This document shows, piece by piece, positions 1-6,407 of a stretch of 25,506 nucleotides of DNA. The stretch comes from Brevundimonas sp. UBA5866 (GTDB lineage Bacteria > Pseudomonadota > Alphaproteobacteria > Caulobacterales > Caulobacteraceae). The translations under genes were made by a program, and so were the position numbers. How positions within the stretch are numbered: position 1 is the stretch's first letter; every line of letters starts with the position of its first letter. The DNA lies in assembly GCF_002432125.1 (NCBI RefSeq), contig NZ_DJFS01000100.1:1-25506 (forward strand), read 5' to 3'. The notes beneath the pieces are model-generated. The model was not told the origin of the DNA, ran no database searches, and saw nothing but the letters and a program-made list of their open reading frames with translations.

Positions 1-1
1 C

Positions 2-400
2 CTGAACGCGGGCCCGCGCCGGACCATGCGCCTCAGCGACCAGCACGGCCGCGACTATCCGGTTGAACTGGCGGGCCTTTCCAACACCGCGCCCCAGCGT
101 CAGGCCGTCCTGAACGAAGGCGGCGAGCGTTTCGTTCTGCGCCCGTGGCGGGCCGTGGGTGGTGCTGACGGCGGTGTCGGTTCCGGCTCCATCCTCGCCC
201 CCATGCCGGGCAAGGTGATCGCGGTCGAAGTGGTCGCAGGCGACACTGTCACCAAGGGCCAGAAGCTGCTGACACTGGAAGCCATGAAGATGGAACACAC
301 CCTGACCGCGCCCTTCGACGGTGTGGTCGAAGAGGTGAACTGCACCGCCGGCGACCAGGTTCAGGTCGAGGCTCTATTGGTCAAAATCGACACCGAGTAG
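2..400 (+). CDS. Biotin-dependent acyl-CoA carboxylase alpha subunit, C-terminal part (probably 3-methylcrotonyl-CoA carboxylase), 5' truncated by the window
   Basis: The reading frame is open from the first complete codon at position 2, so the ATG at 26 is almost certainly internal and the gene starts outside the window. The visible 132 residues are the end of an alpha subunit: a stretch of the BT (subunit-contact) domain, a flexible Gly/Ser-rich linker, then a biotin carboxyl carrier domain opening with APMPGKV and carrying EAMKMEH, whose lysine is biotinylated. In the family this domain ferries carboxybiotin from the biotin carboxylase site to the beta-subunit carboxyltransferase. EAMKMEHT is typical of methylcrotonyl-CoA or geranyl-CoA carboxylase alpha subunits, whereas the propionyl-CoA enzyme later in this window has EAMKMQN. 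Methylcrotonyl-CoA carboxylase (leucine degradation) is therefore inferred, not proven. A strong terminator follows, so this is the last gene of its operon. Confidence 0.85.
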   Translation: MNAGPRRTMRLSDQHGRDYPVELAGLSNTAPQRQAVLNEGGERFVLRPWRAVGGADGGVGSGSILAPMPGKVIAVEVVAGDTVTKGQKLLTLEAMKMEHTLTAPFDGVVEEVNCTAGDQVQVEALLVKIDTE

Positions 401-421
401 CACTCGATAAACTGACGATTT

Positions 422-450
422 AAGGGCCCTGCGAATGCGGGGCCCTTTTT
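422..450 (+). terminator. Rho-independent terminator after the carboxylase alpha gene
   Basis: Perfect 8-bp stem AAGGGCCC (422-429) and GGGCCCTT (440-447) with a 10-nt loop, followed by a run of five T. It begins 21 bp after the stop codon and separates the carboxylase from the PraB-like gene. Confidence 0.9.
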
Positions 451-481
451 CGTGCTCATAAGCAGTTGCAATCTACAGTTG

Positions 482-507
482 TTGACATTGTTGAAAGCTG
501 TGACAGC
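482..507 (+). promoter_or_regulatory. Possible promoter/operator region of the first PraB-like gene
   Basis: A consensus -35-like TTGACA lies at 482-487, but no good -10 hexamer sits 16-18 bp downstream. The odd palindrome GCTGTGACAGC (497-507) occupies the spacer and -10 area and could be an activator or repressor site. A strong ribosome binding site, AAGGAGG at 542-548, lies 6 bp before the ATG at 555. Promoter assignment is tentative. Confidence 0.3.
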
Positions 508-554
508 CTCATTGTGCAGCCTTAGGTTGATAAATTTGAGCAAGGAGGCTGAGT

Positions 555-1061
555 ATGAGAGGGCATTTTAAAGCTGGGGCTGCGGCCCTTGTACTGATGT
601 CGGCACAAAGCGCGACCGCTGGGCCAGAGTATTATCTTCCCGCCGGTACATATACTTCGCTAACCGGAACTTTCATCATTCAGGAACTGATCACGCTGAA
701 CTGCAGCGTAAACATAACGATCTATACCGAGGTCGATGGCTCGGCGGCTTGGGTGACTAGTATCGCGCTGTCAGGCGGATATCTCGGGCTGTGCGCGATC
801 TATACGTTCGAAGACATCCCCTATCCTCTATACGTTTCTTCGCCTGGTCCAGGAGGCACAGGTCCCGCAAATACGGTGTTTATGCTGGCCACTAAGCTTA
901 AGGGGCTTGGCTATTGCGGTGGCGATATTCCGTGGTCATGGAGCACGACGTACGCCACGGCCAACAACGTTATTTTACCGGGTCTAGGAACCCCGCCAGC
1001 AGACTGCACCGTGTCTGCGCATATTGCTTCGGGTAAGGCTTTAACGTTCGGTCGATATTGA
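555..1061 (+). CDS. Secreted PraB-like four-cysteine protein (paralogue 1)
   Basis: 168 residues. The N terminus is a Sec signal peptide (positive start, hydrophobic core at about 7-18, likely cleavage after ATA at 22). The mature part is rich in Gly, Thr, Ser and aromatic residues. Cysteines at 50, 80, 121 and 151 match those of the next gene almost exactly in spacing, as do LNC, the aromatic/acidic strand after it, WVTSIALSGG-LGLC and PGPGG-G. This pattern resembles PraB, the secreted alkane-oxidation/biofilm-associated protein of pseudomonads, by memory only. The start at 555 follows a strong AAGGAGG. Codon use is visibly less GC-biased than in the neighbouring paralogue (many TAT, ATA and CTA codons), suggesting relaxed selection, lower expression or separate origin. 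It lies upstream of a MacAB-TolC-like exporter, for which it is a candidate substrate. Disulfide bonding in the periplasm is likely. Molecular function is unknown. Confidence 0.8.
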   Translation: MRGHFKAGAAALVLMSAQSATAGPEYYLPAGTYTSLTGTFIIQELITLNCSVNITIYTEVDGSAAWVTSIALSGGYLGLCAIYTFEDIPYPLYVSSPGPGGTGPANTVFMLATKLKGLGYCGGDIPWSWSTTYATANNVILPGLGTPPADCTVSAHIASGKALTFGRY

Positions 1062-1140
1062 TCAAGGCGTTGGTTTGCCGGTTCTCTCCTCAAAAGAAGT
1101 CGGGTGTGGACCGGTAAGCGCCGCTTCAAGTTTAGCGCCG

Positions 1141-1163
1141 AAACATCGGCACCAATGTTTTTC
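1141..1163 (+). terminator. Weak terminator-like hairpin after PraB-like gene 1
   Basis: AAACAT (1141-1146) and ATGTTT (1155-1160) can form a 6-bp AT-rich stem with an 8-nt loop, followed by TT. It is much weaker than the other terminators in the window. With the promoter-like element at 1241 it suggests that the two PraB-like genes are transcribed separately. Confidence 0.25.
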
Positions 1164-1240
1164 AAGATTACAACCATAGATAGTTTAAGGCTTTTCCACG
1201 AATTTCAAAATTTGGTGATTTTTAAAGCTAAGGTTGCATG

Positions 1241-1292
1241 TTGACTCTCGTGTAGGTTGTGGGAATGCTCCACCTCGACCTCAATCTGAGGT
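1241..1292 (+). promoter_or_regulatory. Putative promoter and 5'-UTR hairpin of PraB-like gene 2
   Basis: TTGACT (1241-1246) is followed after 17 bp by AATGCT (1264-1269), a good -35 with a fair -10. Just downstream, ACCTCA (1278-1283), the loop ATC and TGAGGT (1287-1292) form a perfect 6-bp hairpin. If transcription starts near 1276 the mRNA would begin with this stem-loop, an arrangement known to stabilise abundant transcripts; alternatively the repeat is an operator. GGGAGGA (1300-1306) is the ribosome binding site. Confidence 0.35.
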
Positions 1293-1314
1293 TGCAATTG
1301 GGAGGAAACATTCC

Positions 1315-1845
1315 ATGAAACGCATCATCGCTTCGTTCGCAGCTGTTGCTGCCATCGCCGTTGGCGCTCCGGCATTCGCTGGTGACCAAAACTTCCAGCC
1401 GCATGGCACCTATCAGAACCTGGGCACCACCTCGGCGCTCGGTACTCTGGCCGTCGAACAGACCGTTGCACTGAACTGTAATGCAGCGTTCACGATCTAC
1501 TTCGAAAGCGACGGCAAGATTGCCTGGCTGACCTCGGCTTCGCTGAGCGGCGGCACTCTGGGCCTTTGCGGTCTGGTGAGCTTCCCGGCGCTGGCCCATG
1601 AAGTCCAAATCGAAAACCCGGGTCCGTCGGGCAGCGGCGTTGCCACCAAACTGCGCATCCGCAACCTCACGGTCGGTACCCTGACCAGCTCGTGCCAAGG
1701 CGACGTTATCGCCGATTGGGACAACGCAAACGGTATCCTGACCTTCAACAACGTGACCATTCCGGGCGTTGGCGGTGCCAAGGACTGCAAGATCAATGGC
1801 AAGCTGAAGGCTGCCAGCTCGCTCGTCGATATCGAGCGTAACTAA
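1315..1845 (+). CDS. Secreted PraB-like four-cysteine protein (paralogue 2), candidate exporter substrate
   Basis: 176 residues. The ATG at 1315 is chosen over in-frame upstream codons because GGGAGGA lies 8 bp before it and because it yields a clean Sec signal peptide (MKR start, Ala-rich core, cleavage after AFA at about 22). The mature protein has cysteines at 55, 85, 127 and 158, spaced like those of the upstream paralogue, and shares the LNC-x-A-x-FTIY, WLTSASLSGG-LGLC and NPGPSG-G segments and the conserved late cysteine. The layout resembles PraB-like secreted proteins of pseudomonads, reported in alkane growth and biofilms. Codon use is strongly biased to the GC-rich preferred set, consistent with high expression. 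Its stop at 1845 lies 42 bp before the likely start of the ABC ATPase gene, with a stable hairpin between, so it is probably in the same operon and secreted by it. No enzymatic motif was seen. Confidence 0.85.
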   Translation: MKRIIASFAAVAAIAVGAPAFAGDQNFQPHGTYQNLGTTSALGTLAVEQTVALNCNAAFTIYFESDGKIAWLTSASLSGGTLGLCGLVSFPALAHEVQIENPGPSGSGVATKLRIRNLTVGTLTSSCQGDVIADWDNANGILTFNNVTIPGVGGAKDCKINGKLKAASSLVDIERN

Positions 1846-1853
1846 GTGAGTAA

Positions 1854-1879
1854 GGCCGGACGGCTGCCACTGTCCGGCC
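1854..1879 (+). promoter_or_regulatory. Intercistronic hairpin between the PraB-like gene and the exporter genes
   Basis: GGCCGGAC (1854-1861) and GTCCGGCC (1872-1879) form a perfect 8-bp GC-rich stem with a 10-nt loop. There is no following T tract, so it is not a standard terminator. It begins 8 bp after the PraB-like stop codon and ends 8 bp before the ATG at 1888. Such elements often protect the upstream message from 3' exonucleases or partly attenuate downstream expression, which would suit abundant substrate and sparse exporter. Confidence 0.6.
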
Positions 1880-1887
1880 GGTCCTCC

Positions 1888-2565
1888 ATGTTGCGATTAA
1901 CCGATATCACGCATGGCTATGGCCCGGCCCGGTCCAGAACGATGGTTCTGGACCGGGTGAGCCTGTCCATGCCGTCTGGACGGATGTGGGCGCTTACCGG
2001 ATCGTCAGGATCGGGGAAGAGCACATTGCTGAACCTGATCGGTTTGCTGGATCGCCCGCAGCAGGGACAGATCGAGATCGCGGGCCAGTGCGTATCGGGG
2101 CTGGATGCCCATGAAGCGGCCAAGGTCCGCAACCGCCTGATCGGCTTTGTGTTTCAGTCCTTCCATCTGCTGCCACGTCTGACCGCGTGGGAAAATGTGG
2201 CGCTGCCGCTGGTGCACCGTGCTGTGGGACGAAAGGCGCGCCGTGACGCTGCCATCGCCCAGCTGGAGCGGGTGGGCCTAGGTGACCGCATACACCACAG
2301 GCCCGAAGAGTTGTCGGGCGGACAGCGTCAGCGCGTGGCGATCGCGCGCGCGCTTGTCACCCGTCCGCGCCTGCTGCTGGCCGATGAGCCGACCGGAAAT
2401 CTGGACAGCGAGAGCGGGGCGATGGTGATGTCGTTGCTACGCGACATCAACCTGAACGATCAGGTGTCCATCCTGATGGTCACCCACGACGACCGACTGG
2501 CAGCCAGTTGTGACCACCGGATCGTCATGCGTGATGGCCGTATTCTTCCGCCGGTAAGGGGCTAG
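1888..2565 (+). CDS. MacB/LolD-type ABC transporter ATP-binding protein
   Basis: 225 residues from the ATG at 1888, giving the usual MLRLTDITHGYG opening; a GTG at 1846 is in frame but would place the start inside the intercistronic hairpin region. Motifs seen: Walker A GSSGSGKST (38-46), Q-loop FVFQSFHLLPRLT (87-99), signature LSGGQRQRVAIARAL (142-156), Walker B LLLADEPTGNLD (162-173), H-loop MVTH with His200. ENVALPL after the Q-loop is the hallmark of the LolD/MacB/FtsE group, in which ATP hydrolysis in the cytoplasm drives work on the periplasmic side (mechanotransmission). Here the ATPase is a separate polypeptide, whereas E. coli MacB fuses it to the permease. The next gene, the permease, starts 5 bp after the stop. 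LolD is the alternative name, but the TolC and adaptor neighbours argue for export. Confidence 0.9.
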   Translation: MLRLTDITHGYGPARSRTMVLDRVSLSMPSGRMWALTGSSGSGKSTLLNLIGLLDRPQQGQIEIAGQCVSGLDAHEAAKVRNRLIGFVFQSFHLLPRLTAWENVALPLVHRAVGRKARRDAAIAQLERVGLGDRIHHRPEELSGGQRQRVAIARALVTRPRLLLADEPTGNLDSESGAMVMSLLRDINLNDQVSILMVTHDDRLAASCDHRIVMRDGRILPPVRG

Positions 2566-2570
2566 GAAGA

Positions 2571-3740
2571 ATGGGGTTTTCCGCGGGGGGCGTCTGGACA
2601 GAGCTGGCACGCGAGGCTGTGGCCAGTCTTCGCTCGCAGGGCCGCCGTTCCCTGCTGGCCCTGCTGGGCGTGATGATCGGCTCGGCGTCTATCGTGGCTT
2701 TGATGAGTTTTGCCCACATCGCCCGTACAGAGGTGATGTCCCGCTTCAAGGCCGTGGGCGTGGATACGGTGCAGATCAGCCCCGATACGGGGGGCGAGAA
2801 CTGGCTGGAGCCGGCCTTGATCCATGCTGTGATGGCATCCGACCCGCGCGTGGCAGTCACAGCGCCCCTGGCGGTCAGCCGCGCGACGGTGCGCATCGGT
2901 GATGCGGCGACATCGGCATCGGTTGCGGCCATATCACCCGAAGCCTTGGACATGTTGAAACTGGGCGTATCGCAAGGGCGTGACCTGACACAGATAGACG
3001 GCTGTAACGGGGCTGCCGTCATAGGGGCGCGAACCGCGCGCGAGACGCGTGCCCGTCCTGGCGATCAGGCTTTTATCGGCGGCTACGGCTATCAGGTTGT
3101 CGGTATTCTGCCGGTTGTCGCCCCGCAGGCCCTCAATCCGGTTTCGCCCGACGAGACGGTTTTCATCGGTCTTGGCTGCGCACGCAGGGTGATGACCCGC
3201 GAAGGGTTCAGCCATGCTCTGGTGCGCGTCCAGCCGGATATCGACCCGTCCGAATGGGGGGCGGCCCTCCAGAAGCAGATGCAGTCGCGGGGTCAGCCCG
3301 TAAAGACCGTCACCCCGCGCGAAATGATCGAGGCGATGAAAAGCCAGATGAATCTGATGTCGGCCATTCTGATCGCCATCGGGTCTGTGTCCCTGTTGGT
3401 CGGCGGCGTGGGCGTGATGAACGTCATGCTGATGTCCGTGATGGAGCGCCGACGTGAAATCGGTCTGAGGGCGGCCATCGGCGCGACCCCTTCAGAGATC
3501 GTTTTCATCTTTATCGTCGAGGCCGTGGCCCTGTCTCTGGGTGGTGGATTCCTGGGGGCGCTGGCCGGTGTGGGCATGACGACACTGGGGTGTCTGGTCC
3601 TGCCGATCAGCTTCGCATTCGATCCCTCGGTCATGCTTTGGGGCACCGGAATCGCGGGCGCGGTCGGGCTGGTTTTCGGTATCCATCCGGCGGTTTCGGC
3701 CGCGCGGATTTTGCCAGTGGAGGCGCTTCGTGCGGACTAG
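2571..3740 (+). CDS. MacB-like ABC transporter permease (FtsX fold)
   Basis: 389 residues. One transmembrane helix near residues 24-46 follows a basic amphipathic start. A periplasmic MacB_PCD-type domain of about 210 residues comes next. Three further helices fill about 260-375, and the loop after the second helix holds MERRREIGLRAAIGAT, the conserved coupling segment of MacB/FtsX permeases that contacts the ATPase. The end PVEALRAD is also family-typical. In MacAB-TolC this subunit takes substrates from the periplasm rather than the cytoplasm, so signal-peptide-bearing proteins such as the two upstream PraB-like proteins are suitable cargo (inference). The ATG at 2571 is preceded by AAGGGG (2556-2561) and AGGAAG. 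Its 3' end overlaps the outer membrane factor gene by 11 bp, implying translational coupling. Confidence 0.9.
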   Translation: MGFSAGGVWTELAREAVASLRSQGRRSLLALLGVMIGSASIVALMSFAHIARTEVMSRFKAVGVDTVQISPDTGGENWLEPALIHAVMASDPRVAVTAPLAVSRATVRIGDAATSASVAAISPEALDMLKLGVSQGRDLTQIDGCNGAAVIGARTARETRARPGDQAFIGGYGYQVVGILPVVAPQALNPVSPDETVFIGLGCARRVMTREGFSHALVRVQPDIDPSEWGAALQKQMQSRGQPVKTVTPREMIEAMKSQMNLMSAILIAIGSVSLLVGGVGVMNVMLMSVMERRREIGLRAAIGATPSEIVFIFIVEAVALSLGGGFLGALAGVGMTTLGCLVLPISFAFDPSVMLWGTGIAGAVGLVFGIHPAVSAARILPVEALRAD

Positions 3741-5157
3741 TGTTGTGGCGTGGTTATGCGCGGTCGCGGCGCTGCTGGTGGTGACCGAACCCGTGCCCGC
3801 TTTCGCCAGGAGCGGACAGGTGGCGGGTGCCGTGCTGGATCTCACCCTGGAAGAAGCGGTGGCGCTGGGCCTGCGTGACAACCGCGACCTGCGATCCTTG
3901 CGCATGGCGCGGGCAATCGACCGTTTCGATCTGTTTCTGGCGCACCGTGCCTATTGGCCCAGTGCAGGCGTTTCGGTGTCGGCGATCCGCCGCAAGTCGG
4001 ACGGACTGCCCGCGACCGAAGACCTGACTGTATCGCCCAGTATCCGGTGGACCAGTCCGGTCGGTACATCTGTGTCTGCCGGCTGGTCGCGTTATGAGCC
4101 GCTTGATGGCCGCGGCGGAGCCAGCACAGGCTTTTCCATGACCCTGAGCCAGCCTTTGCTGAGAGGGGCCGGTTGGGATGTGAACATGGCGCCGCTGCGT
4201 CAGGCGCGTATCGGGGCCGAGATTTCACGTCTTCAGGAAGAACAGGCAGTTGCCAGTCTGGTTGACCAGATCACCTATGCCTATCGCAACCTGATCCAGA
4301 CACAGGAGCGGTTGGAACTGGCACGAATGGGGCTGGAGCGCAGCCGCCAGCTGTTGGAAACCAACCAATTGCTGATCGAGGCCGGACGTATGGCGGCGGC
4401 CGATATCGTCCAGACCCAATCCGATGTCGCCAATCAGGAAGTGGCACTGTTGGAAACTGAGCGGGCTCTGACGGCATCGCAGGCCCAGTTGCTGACCCTT
4501 CTGGCGCTGGAACCGAACACACCGATACGGGCGGTCGATGCGGTGGATGTGCAGCCGGTCGAGATCGACGAGGACGCCGCCGTCGCCTTTGCCTTGGCAA
4601 ACCGCACGGACATCCGGGTCCAGAAGCTGGGTCTGGAACAGGTCGAAATGACCGAGAAGCTGGCGCGGAACAACCGGCTTTGGGATGTGTCGCTGAGCGC
4701 AGGCTTTGACCGGTACAGTGACGGCACCGGCGGGCGCGAAGTCGGTTCCCACTCCGTAGGGCTTCAGCTCAACATCCCGCTGGGCGATTTCACGGGCAGG
4801 CGCAATGTGATGGCCGCCAAGGCATCGGTGCACTCCGCCCACCTTCGCTATGAAGGAAATCTGGAGCGTGTGGAGCGCCAGATACGCGATGCCGTGGCCG
4901 AGGTGGCATCTCGCTGGAGACAGCTGGAGGCGGCACTGCGGGCCAAGGATCTGGCCGCGCGCAGCCTCGAACTCCACAACGAGCGTTTGCAGGCGGGAAG
5001 GGCCAGCAATTTCGAGGTGCTTTCCCTGCAATCCACATTGCGCGCCGCCGATGCGCAGGCGCTTTCGGCGCGCATTGCCTATGCCAATGCGCTCACCGCA
5101 CTGGACCAACAGTTGGGGAGGACGCTGGAGACATGGCAAATTTCCTTGGAAGATTGA
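3730..5157 (+). CDS. TolC-family outer membrane efflux protein
   Basis: 475 residues with a GTG start at 3730, supported by GGAGG (3719-3723) 6 bp upstream; the start lies inside the end of the permease gene. A Sec signal peptide covers about 1-26 (hydrophobic core, cleavage near AFA). The remainder shows the two-fold OEP repeat: LTLEEAVALGLRDNRDLRSLRMA near the start of repeat 1 and AVAFALANRTDIRVQKLGLEQVE near the start of repeat 2, each followed by long Ala/Glu/Gln/Arg-rich helices (QTQERLELARMGLERSRQLL and the C-terminal RQIRDAVAEVASRWRQLEAAL). This is the trimeric outer membrane channel and periplasmic tunnel that docks onto a membrane fusion protein. No lipobox cysteine was seen after the signal. 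The adaptor gene overlaps its end by 25 bp. Confidence 0.93.
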   Translation: MRTSVVAWLCAVAALLVVTEPVPAFARSGQVAGAVLDLTLEEAVALGLRDNRDLRSLRMARAIDRFDLFLAHRAYWPSAGVSVSAIRRKSDGLPATEDLTVSPSIRWTSPVGTSVSAGWSRYEPLDGRGGASTGFSMTLSQPLLRGAGWDVNMAPLRQARIGAEISRLQEEQAVASLVDQITYAYRNLIQTQERLELARMGLERSRQLLETNQLLIEAGRMAAADIVQTQSDVANQEVALLETERALTASQAQLLTLLALEPNTPIRAVDAVDVQPVEIDEDAAVAFALANRTDIRVQKLGLEQVEMTEKLARNNRLWDVSLSAGFDRYSDGTGGREVGSHSVGLQLNIPLGDFTGRRNVMAAKASVHSAHLRYEGNLERVERQIRDAVAEVASRWRQLEAALRAKDLAARSLELHNERLQAGRASNFEVLSLQSTLRAADAQALSARIAYANALTALDQQLGRTLETWQISLED

Positions 5158-6404
5158 AACGGCGTCCGCGCCTGGTGTTGGCGGTGACGGGGGCGCTCGG
5201 CCTGGGGGCCATGCTGCTGGCGTTCTCGCGATCGGATGAGCCACAGGCCGATACGCCTATGGCTAGCTATGTGGTCGCCGAAGAACCGTTTGTGATCCGC
5301 CAGTCGTTTTCGGGCCGCATCGCGCCGGGTGAACAGGTCGAGGTGCTGTCGCCCGGTGATGCCAGTGTGCTGGAAATCGGTTTCCGCTTTGGCGAGAGGG
5401 TCGAGGCCGGGCAGGTGCTTTTCCGGCTGAACCCCGACGATGTGTGGCGCAACCAGGCCGAGGCCCGCATCGCCTATATGACAGCCGAAGAAGCCGCCCG
5501 GAAAATGCAAGTCTGGGCGACGGGGCCGGAGATGCGACGTGCAGAGCGTGCATTGGAAAACGCCCGCTATCAGTTGTCGGATAACGAGCGCCGCCACGAC
5601 GAGGCCAGACGCCTGTATGATCGCGGGCTGATTGCCCGATCCGAAATGGAAAGCCAGCAGAACAGTCTGCGTCAGGCCCGCGAAGCCGTGGTGGCGGCGC
5701 AGGAAGACCTGCAGACAACCCGCTCACGCGGCTCGGGGGTCGAGCGTGACGTGAGCTTGATCCAGCATGGGCTGGCCGCCACACGCCTCAAGGAAGCGAC
5801 GGCGGGCGCAAGTTCGGTCATCACTGCGCCCAGGGCCGGTATCATGGTCCGTCCCCAATCCAGCAATCCAGGGCAGGACAATGGCCCCAAGGTCGGCGGC
5901 AAGGTCTCGACGGGGCAGAGCCTGGGCGTGATCGCGGCGATGGATGGTCTGGATGTGGCGTTCCGCGTGGACGAGGCCGATCTGGCGCTGCTGGAGGTGG
6001 GCACGTCTGCCGATGTGACAGGACCGGGCTTTAACGGGCGGACGCTGAGCGGACGGCTGATCAGCGTGGCGGGTGAGGCCGAGGCTTCATCTACCTCTGA
6101 CAAGACCCAGTTTGCGGCGCGTGTACGGTTGGATCCGCTGTCGCCAGAGGATGCATCCACCTTGCGCATCGGCATGACCGGCAGTGTCAGCCTGACGCTC
6201 TACAAGGCTGAAAAGGCCATATCCGTGCCGGTTGCGGCCCTGATCAATGGCGGGCCCCAGCTTCGCTTGAGAAAGGCGGACGGTCGCATCGAAACGCGCT
6301 CGATCCAACTGGGCCGCGTCGGGCCGGACAGGGCGGAAGTGCTGTCCGGGCTGAAGGTCGGAGAGACGGTGGTCTGGCCGATCGGCGGCGACTTCAACCC
6401 ATAG
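5133..6404 (+). CDS. MacA-like periplasmic adaptor (membrane fusion protein, HlyD/RND-MFP family)
   Basis: 423 residues. The ATG at 5133 has GGAG just upstream and overlaps the TolC-like gene. An N-terminal membrane anchor follows a basic start (RLKRRPR, then about 14-31). The first half of a lipoyl domain (GRIAPGEQVEVLSPGDASVLEIGFRFGERVEAGQVLFRL) leads into a long alpha-helical hairpin (about 108-220, Glu/Arg/Ala-rich), the second lipoyl half (SVITAPRAGIMV), a beta-barrel domain and a membrane-proximal domain ending at VGETVVWPIGG. The adaptor would bridge the MacB-like permease and the TolC-like channel. As last gene of the module it ends 3 bp before the convergent peptidase gene. The gene order, permease then channel then adaptor, differs from E. 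coli macA-macB. Confidence 0.9.
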   Translation: MANFLGRLKRRPRLVLAVTGALGLGAMLLAFSRSDEPQADTPMASYVVAEEPFVIRQSFSGRIAPGEQVEVLSPGDASVLEIGFRFGERVEAGQVLFRLNPDDVWRNQAEARIAYMTAEEAARKMQVWATGPEMRRAERALENARYQLSDNERRHDEARRLYDRGLIARSEMESQQNSLRQAREAVVAAQEDLQTTRSRGSGVERDVSLIQHGLAATRLKEATAGASSVITAPRAGIMVRPQSSNPGQDNGPKVGGKVSTGQSLGVIAAMDGLDVAFRVDEADLALLEVGTSADVTGPGFNGRTLSGRLISVAGEAEASSTSDKTQFAARVRLDPLSPEDASTLRIGMTGSVSLTLYKAEKAISVPVAALINGGPQLRLRKADGRIETRSIQLGRVGPDRAEVLSGLKVGETVVWPIGGDFNP

Positions 6405-6407
6405 GGT

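Noticed and set aside
1888..3740. Lipoprotein-sorting LolCDE-type transporter
   Set aside because: The ATPase resembles LolD, but the permease is followed by overlapping TolC-like and MacA-like genes and preceded by secreted proteins, which fits export rather than lipoprotein release.
4225..5244. 339-codon minus-strand frame opposite the TolC-like gene
   Set aside because: Low-complexity shadow translation. The plus strand has the OEP repeat structure and coupled start and stop codons.
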